DNA of 64,000 nucleotides from Haliclona indistincta (lineage: Eukaryota; Porifera; Demospongiae; Haplosclerida; Chalinidae), in the NCBI GenBank assembly GCA_964017065.1, contig OZ024785.1, forward strand, positions 6,646,167 to 6,710,166. The letters run 5' to 3'. The translations under genes and the position numbers were made by a program. Of this stretch, positions 58,703-64,000 are shown in pieces (the first letter of the stretch is position 1; every line of letters starts with the position of its first letter). Under the pieces are notes generated by a model. That model was given only the letters and a program-made list of their open reading frames with translations. It was not told the DNA's origin and did not search any database.

Positions 58703-58849
58703 TTATTCCTCTGTATAAAGTGACTCACACTTTCTCTTTACACAACATTGCTTCTTCTTCCCAGTACCTCCATATTTTACCATGTCTTTGCAGTACTGGC
58801 ACACTCCACAGTCAACCTCTTCTATACATCCATCACATTCACCGCATCT
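58703..58849 (-). CDS. CXXC-type zinc finger fragment
   Basis: A 48-codon open frame on the minus strand encodes RCGECDGC, then DCGVCQYCKDMVKYGGTGKK, then KQCC and KRKC. This is the full cysteine set and the KFGG-like loop of CXXC zinc fingers, which bind unmethylated CpG in proteins such as DNMT1, KDM2, CFP1 and TET (family knowledge). A TGA lies three codons before the first cysteine and a TAA follows soon after, so it must be an exon of a spliced gene or a remnant. The nearest gene on the same strand is the CARF/MULE-like gene just upstream; I could not find splice sites that join them in frame. Confidence 0.75.
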   Translation of the reverse strand, partial: RCGECDGCIEEVDCGVCQYCKDMVKYGGTGKKKQCCVKRKCESLYTEE

Positions 58850-58918
58850 TCACTTCCGACTACCTGGAAGAAGTAATTCTACATCATGGCAGTAATCTCA
58901 GTTGAAACTAAATCTCAC

Positions 58919-60721
58919 TCTTTGCCACTCTGGGTTCCAACTTTTCAAGATTTCAAGAGCTTCTTTGATTTTCTCTGTGGTTTCACTTTGTACAGTGAAC
59001 TCAGCTACAACTGAGTATCCAACATTTGTTCTAACACAAATAAAAAAAAGTGCTAGCTCATACTTGGTTGTCTTGTATGTTGCATCAATTAGGCTGATGG
59101 TGTTCCCGTACTGTACCAGCAGATCCTTTTGCCATCCTGTTTGGTGAACCCATAGAAGGGTTTGAGTGAAGTCACTGTTGTGAACTGATGACACCGTTTC
59201 ACTTGAATCATCGATTCCATCATTGCCTTTGCTTGATTCTGTCATTGCAGGTGTACATGTAGTTGCGATAAACGGACGAAAGAAGTGATGGCTGTCTGGA
59301 TCAGTCTTCTTCCACTGGTCTACTTTCATCTTCACGTTCTCCTGATACAGACAACTGTAACGCTCGCTTGGCCATGTAGATGTGATTTTTCAGGTCTGTG
59401 TCTACAGGAAAGTACGCTCTGTCATGAGGATCTGGAGGTGAATTCTTGCAGAGATCATGGGTGACATAGTAGCGAAGCAAACTACGAACCTGTATTGTGA
59501 GGAAGATAATTGTTTAACACATGCATTTCCTGTGGTTTAATTGTGTCTGAGAGCACTAAACACTTGCATTGTGATGTGGTCTATATGTTATGAACAGGCT
59601 AACGAGTGACCCATAATTATGCATTTTATTGCCTGTGTAGACCCATTAAGTAGAAGTAGAGTGCACATAATCACTCTTATTAAATACCAATAGTTATTCA
59701 CTTACCTGTTCAATTTCTGTGATTCCGTCAGCAACAATGTCAGCTATTTTTCTTGCCACCTTCTCGTTCATTCTCTGTGAATATCCTGCAATTCCTCCAC
59801 CAGTAGGATGACCACTGTGAACCTCTTCCATAGGAAGAGAAACATAGTACATAGTCACAGTCTCAATCTGGTCCTTGTTCTTCGATAGAGCAGACTTTAA
59901 TCGCTTCATTTCGTTTTCTCTCGCTGTTCGTAGAGATGTTCCGGTTGATGGTTTGGCTTTGTACTGAGGGTATACTGTGCACTGCTTGATTGCAATGTGT
60001 GCATGGCATCCCATCTTTCTTGTCCCTTGTAGCTTTACTTGATGTGTGTTTTGTTTTCTTTCTTTGTAGTAGAGTGGCCCGAACTGACATTCCAACCGTT
60101 TGGTTTCTACTATATCAAATGGTACGTTGTCCAGGTGCATGTTGCCTTGAAACCAAAAAAGTTTTGGAATAGCCTGCAATAAAAAATTATTGATAATAGG
60201 AGAGAAAAATGGAGTCGAACCCAACACCCTCAGCTATCTAGGCTGACGCTCTCACTCACCACTGAACTACAGGAACCCAGGTGGCAGAGGAGCAGTGATA
60301 GGTCTGGTTGAGTCCAGCTGCTAATCTCTCATGTAGAGCCGAGTCACGGTGTCATCGGCTCTATGCGAGAGATTAGCAGCTGGGCTCAACCTGACCTATC
60401 ACCTTCCTCTGCTACCTGGGTACCTGTAGCTCGGTGGCACCTAGATAGCAGAGTCCCAGCTGGTCTCAGGTTTTTCTCAGCGGTTTCCCTTAGGATAAAT
60501 AATTATCTCTAATAATATTATTATTTGGTTTTATCATTAGAGTTGATCCAACTTACAGTGCTATTTTCTTTATCAGCCGATCCAGAGAGCTTCTTTGAGC
60601 GCCGAGTGCCAAAGGTTGTGACAGTTGCCCGTCCATGGTCACTCAGAACTCTGTCGATGTCTTCCACCCATCCTTCCCAGTAAACTCCTCTTTGCTGCAG
60701 TTCATGATTCCACTCAGCCAT
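58919..60721 (-). CDS. CARF/MULE-transposase-like gene, possibly frameshifted
   Basis: Three exons: 60557-60721 (start codon at 60721), 59706-60173 and 58919-59489, joined at phase-0 introns with good GT/AG sites. Exon 2 has LQGTRKMGCHAHI, a landmark shared with calcium-responsive transcription factor (CARF)-like proteins. Exon 3 has DQWKKTDPDSHHFF followed by NTISLIDATYKTTKYELALF, resembling the catalytic core start of MULE-type transposases (from memory of the families). In exon 3 the frame of NHIYMAKRALQLS and that of QENVKMKVDQW differ (about 59345-59365), so one small indel is inferred. The transposase-like core is cut short at WNPEWQR, with a possible donor there. It may be a domesticated or decayed transposon. 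Confidence 0.6.
60207..60470. repeat. tRNA-derived SINE-like sequence in an inverted pair
   Basis: On the minus strand 60211-60279 reads like a tRNA: A-box-like tagttcagtggtgag, a 5-bp anticodon stem tcagc/gctga with a 7-base loop, and a perfect B box gggttcgactcc. Acceptor and T stems do not pair, so it is not a functional tRNA gene. Next to it, about 60285-60345 and 60352-60415 form an inverted repeat around ctaatctctcatg, and 60416-60470 holds a degraded mirror of the tRNA-like part. The whole is a head-to-head pair of SINE-like units. Confidence 0.65.
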
Positions 60722-61002
60722 CTGAACATGATTACTTTGTCTAAAATTTTCTATCTTGTATAACAATTTTTTTATTTATAATAATTATCATTATGCTACA
60801 AAGCTACTAGGCTGCATGTATGTAGATTATACGGCCATAATATAATTACTACCAAGTATTATATAAACCTACAGCGATGTCTAATGGTGATCTTCTACAG
60901 CTGTCAGGCTTTTGCCGCTAAGTGCAACTTCAATTCGCGCGCAGTACGAGCGTAGGCGTGTACTATGACGTAATCCGTTTCAAAGGGGGTGAACCATAGC
61001 CT
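60722..61002. other. 5' flank of the CARF/MULE-like gene, no other gene
   Basis: AT-rich spacer. No promoter motif stands out. Confidence 0.4.
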
Positions 61003-61346
61003 AGTACCTAGTCGTTAAATTAACGCCTAGTATCAAATGCACACGCATGCGCGAACAAAATGGGCGGGACAGCTATAGCATGCTTTCTCATTGTGCCAGT
61101 ATGGACATCTAACCAACCGTGGATACTCGTAGCTACAGGATTGTATGTCCAAGTTTGCAGCCAACTACTTCTTGTCGTTCGTTAGTATTCGAATTTCTTA
61201 GTCAGCAAAACTGAAGCACGAGGTCAGTACACAAGTCACAAACATAAACGGAAAATATCCGGTATTACTGGAATGTCGGGAAAAATGTCGCGCATGCGTA
61301 TGCATTTGAAACTAGGCGCTCTATTTGGCGCCGAGGTACTAGGCTA
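61003..61346. mobile_element. ~340-bp inverted-repeat element flanked by a direct repeat
   Basis: cctagtacctag at the left and ctaggtactaggc-like sequence at the right are inverted; acacgcatgcgcg pairs with cgcgcatgcgtat. The 13-base gggtgaaccatag stands directly on both sides (ending about 61002 and starting about 61347), a possible target duplication. Confidence 0.65.
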
Positions 61347-62196
61347 GGGTGAACCATAGATACAATATACTCACAGGGATTAGCAACGGACAGGAATTTC
61401 AACTACATCCGTGTTACGGGTTAAATTTCCAACGTGTTAGAGCACAGCGTGCGAAGAGTAGTGCCCGCCAAATAGCATGGCTTGACAAATCGCGTGTGTG
61501 GGTAGGACTGCTGTAACGCGAAGGCAGGAAAATTGTCAGTACAACGAAGGATTCAAAGCACGAGTAAACAAATGTTAAAAGCAAGATCTTCTTTCAGCAC
61601 AGTTATTCTCATAGAACGGCCTTTCTTCTCGAGGATAAACTGAAAACAAGATCAGCCAGAGTGTTTCTATTGTCAGAAGAGGTACAGAAAGACCCGTACC
61701 GTAGGGCTGAACGCCTTAGTTTGTCTAGTGCGACAGCGCTATACTGTGTGAGATCGAGAATAGAAAATGCGCTATTCTCACGAGGACATGTACGAACTAA
61801 CATGTTATCAGCAAAGAATGGACTGAAGCACAACTAAAAACTAGTAACGGGTACAGAACCACTTTTCAACAGAGTAAACAAACTGTTTGTTAGCGTTTTA
61901 CAACGCTCGTTCTGCAACCAACAACGGCTTCGCCGGCTAGCGATCAAAACGAAACAGTACTCAAGTCGCCTTTACTATCAAAGTGTAGGCAGAACGTACT
62001 AGTCAATCACCAGAGCTCGACAACGTGCCGAGCCAGTGACTCTTTTTAGCACGGTCGTCAAGAGCTAGCTTAGCAACGAGCTCGTTGCAAGGCAACGGTT
62101 AATATTTAACCCGTAACGAGGATGTAAATCAGCTCGTAATACAAAATGTATTGGCGTTGCTAATCCCTGTTGGTATACTGTATCTATGGGTGAACA
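61347..62196. mobile_element. ~850-bp inverted-repeat element
   Basis: The ends gggtgaaccatagatacaat and its counterpart gtatctatgggtgaac are inverted; cagggattagcaacg near the left pairs with cgttgctaatccctg near the right. The inner cgtgttacgggttaaat pairs with atttaacccgtaacg. Open frames inside show no known domain. Confidence 0.7.
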
Positions 62197-62213
62197 AAGC
62201 CAAACCCAGAAGG

Positions 62214-62330
62214 GGTTGACACACGTGGTATGGAGCAAGCAAGACAGCTAGCCTAGTCTTGCTGGAGTTTATCACAATTACTACAGCACAAGGAGAACGG
62301 CTGGTGAGCAACTGCTGGCTCTTTTACATT
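62214..62330 (+). pseudogene. HEAT-gene 5' flank/first-exon fragment (start of a fourth unit)
   Basis: The order ttgacacacgtgg, gagcttatcaca-like, ttactacagcacaaggagaac and ggtgagcaac matches 17594-17665 plus 17959-17985 and 36474-36570, the segment that introduces HEAT1 and HEAT2. It breaks off after about 110 bases. It marks the right boundary of unit 3 and the remnant of a further unit. Confidence 0.7.
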
Positions 62331-62777
62331 TTTGTGATCTGTGTGTGTGTGTGTTTCTCTCGCAGGTGAGTTAAATACTGATCGAGTCAGCTAGCTGCGT
62401 CCTAGCTCAATGTTTGATGTGTCTCATTCTGCTGCTAATTGCTTCAGGTTACTGGAAAGGAATATAATAATTATTATAATCATTCTCTCAGTTAGTTGAC
62501 AACAAGGTACTGTAACCGCACCACTCATCATATGTACAATAATTAGCTCACACATTTTGCACTAGTCTCAAACATTCAGTTGCTCTCTCACATAAGCTGC
62601 TAAATTCTTATGCATTATACTCCACCCACTACTCTGACAAACTCTTTCAACTTGATTGTACGCAATAGCTGCACAGTAGTTACCAGCATCAGTCGACTAC
62701 TTGAGAACACGGCTGTGACAGACCTATCGTGTTTCAAAACAAAATTAATGTGTGTATGTGAGCTAAAAATTAATGTA
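62331..62777. other. Spacer, nothing recognised
   Basis: A short gtgtgtgtgtg run at 62341-62352 and AT-rich sequence. No exon supported. Confidence 0.45.
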
Positions 62778-63976
62778 CAAGTAATAAAAACATTTTAACA
62801 AAAATGAAAGAGATTTAGGGTTGGTACATGTATCGAAAAAGTATGGAAACAAGATTTAAAATTAAAAGTACTGTAACAATAGCAGTGTAATGCTACCTCC
62901 CTATTAAATTAACTACAACTATCGAAAGCAGTTAATTTAGGGAGGTAGCATTACACTGCTATTGTTACAGTACTTTTAATTTTAAATCTTGTTTCCATAC
63001 TTTTTCGATACATGTACCAACCCTAAATCTCTTTCATTTTTGTTAAAATGTTTTTATTACTTGTTTATTTTCTTTTTTTATTAATGACTTAGTTGGCACT
63101 CATGCAAATACAGTGTAAAGAGAACTATTCCACTGACTGCACTGGATCGACTCTGCACTGCAAGCAACACGTACCATGCAACATTAGGTAAGCTTAAGTT
63201 AGCATTCTTACGAGCCTGAACAGACAAATCCAGTGTGATTTGCTCGTTGTCTGCTGTGAACACTGCTAGTAGCAGCAGCACTCGCGCTCCAAGCAATTTG
63301 TACTAAGGTGCGCTTGTATTAGAATAATTACATACACGGGCGTGCGCGAGTAGGCGTAACCTAGTAACGGAGTTCAAGCAGAATGTATGGAATGGCGACT
63401 GTTATGGACCAAAAATCGCTGTTTTTCTGGAAATACTCGCTTCTCCCAGTGTTTTAGGCCTAAATAGATATCAGGTGCACTGATGGTCATAGGTAGCGTT
63501 GCTTCTGTGTACGTTTAGTTGCGTTTGGTTCGCTCACTACTGTGCTAGACTCGCTGAAGAATAAGAAGAAGAAAGAAAGAAGATGAACAAACGGGTGACC
63601 ACGTGTACTCTGGTTTACCACCTTAGACCTGGTTTCTTTTGCTTCTGAAGGTCTCTTTGTAATCGCACAAATCGTGCAAAGAGCTTCAGAACGTTAGATT
63701 AGCTTGAAACGCCCGTACGGCGAAGATATGGCAGTGCCGTACTTAGTGCCTCCAGGCGAGACGCCATCCTGTCATGCCCACAGCAACTGGCCTTAAAGTC
63801 TTTATTAGTAGACTCATTGAAAGCGCTTACCTCTTAGGATAGCTCCTAGGTAGTTAGAATACCCCTGATGTCGTCAACAGCCAAGATATACGTGAATTAT
63901 TGCATTTAGCCTAGGTGTAGCCGCCATCTTATTTTCCGCCCAACCCTAAATTGCCACGTCTACCGCGTGGCATAAT
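62778..63976 (+). repeat. Dispersed foldback repeat R1, copy 3 (full length)
   Basis: Palindrome 62778-63058, then the same body as 32546-33472: ggcgtaacctagtaacgga, tcgctgaagaataag, gtttaccaccttagacctgg and the closing accgcgtggcataat. About 1.2 kb, collinear with copy 2. Confidence 0.88.
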
Positions 63977-64000
63977 AGTTTTGCGCTAAGCCTAGATACC

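Noticed and set aside
58720..58905. 61-residue plus-strand frame
   Set aside because: It is antisense to the CXXC finger, whose cysteine pattern is far more convincing.
60211..60279. Functional tRNA gene (anticodon loop resembling Ser)
   Set aside because: Acceptor and T stems do not pair and there is no long variable arm, so it is tRNA-derived repeat sequence.

Overview
The window is eukaryotic genomic DNA. Reading frames are short exons joined by GT-AG introns, mostly 45-120 bp. LTR retrotransposons, MITEs and long foldback repeats are abundant, and there is one 200-base run of N (2051-2250). Single-pass receptors with signal peptides and Ig-like plus fibronectin III (FN3) domains, a HEAT-repeat gene and a CXXC zinc finger point to a metazoan. 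The compact introns and repeat style make me suspect a demosponge such as Amphimedon, but that is inference; no search was possible.

The backbone is a tandemly triplicated unit. Each unit reads left to right: HEAT-repeat gene (+), A-type Ig/FN3 receptor (-), P-type Ig/FN3 receptor (+), B-type Ig/FN3 receptor (-). Unit 1 is 2.2-17.4 kb (HEAT0, A, P1, B). Unit 2 is 18-34 kb (HEAT1, C, P2, D). Unit 3 is 36.5-58.2 kb (HEAT2, E, P3, F). Fragments of neighbouring units lie at 1.4-1.85 kb (a B-type exon) and 62.2-62.3 kb (the segment that normally lies upstream of a HEAT gene). A/P genes are head-to-head (only 351 bp apart in unit 2) and P/B genes are tail-to-tail. I could join exons into complete open frames for A (385 aa), C (373 aa), E (422 aa), P1 (436 aa) and P3 (445 aa). 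P2 has a 5-bp insertion. B, D and F each carry several lesions. Of the HEAT copies only the partial HEAT0 has no visible break.

The receptors share one exon plan: signal-peptide exon, Ig-like exon, one FN3 exon, a second FN3 split over two exons, a stalk or transmembrane exon, then the tail. Domain introns are in phase 1. P-type tails end in two closely spaced tyrosine motifs (YGQV and YEDI). The opposing A/C/E genes have short tails without such a pair. This looks like a paired-receptor cluster and is the main candidate for an undescribed system.

Two Ty3/gypsy-type LTR retrotransposons are inserted. One (18.6-23.4 kb, minus) sits in a HEAT1 intron, has 214-bp LTRs that look identical, and is split at the gag/pol junction by a 293-bp MITE. 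The other (45.5-50.5 kb, plus) has 150-bp LTRs differing at one base. The right end (58.7-60.7 kb, minus) holds a gene resembling CARF/MULE-transposase proteins, with an apparent frameshift, and next to it a well-formed CXXC zinc finger. Foldback DNA elements with long terminal inverted repeats and readable target duplications fill most remaining space.
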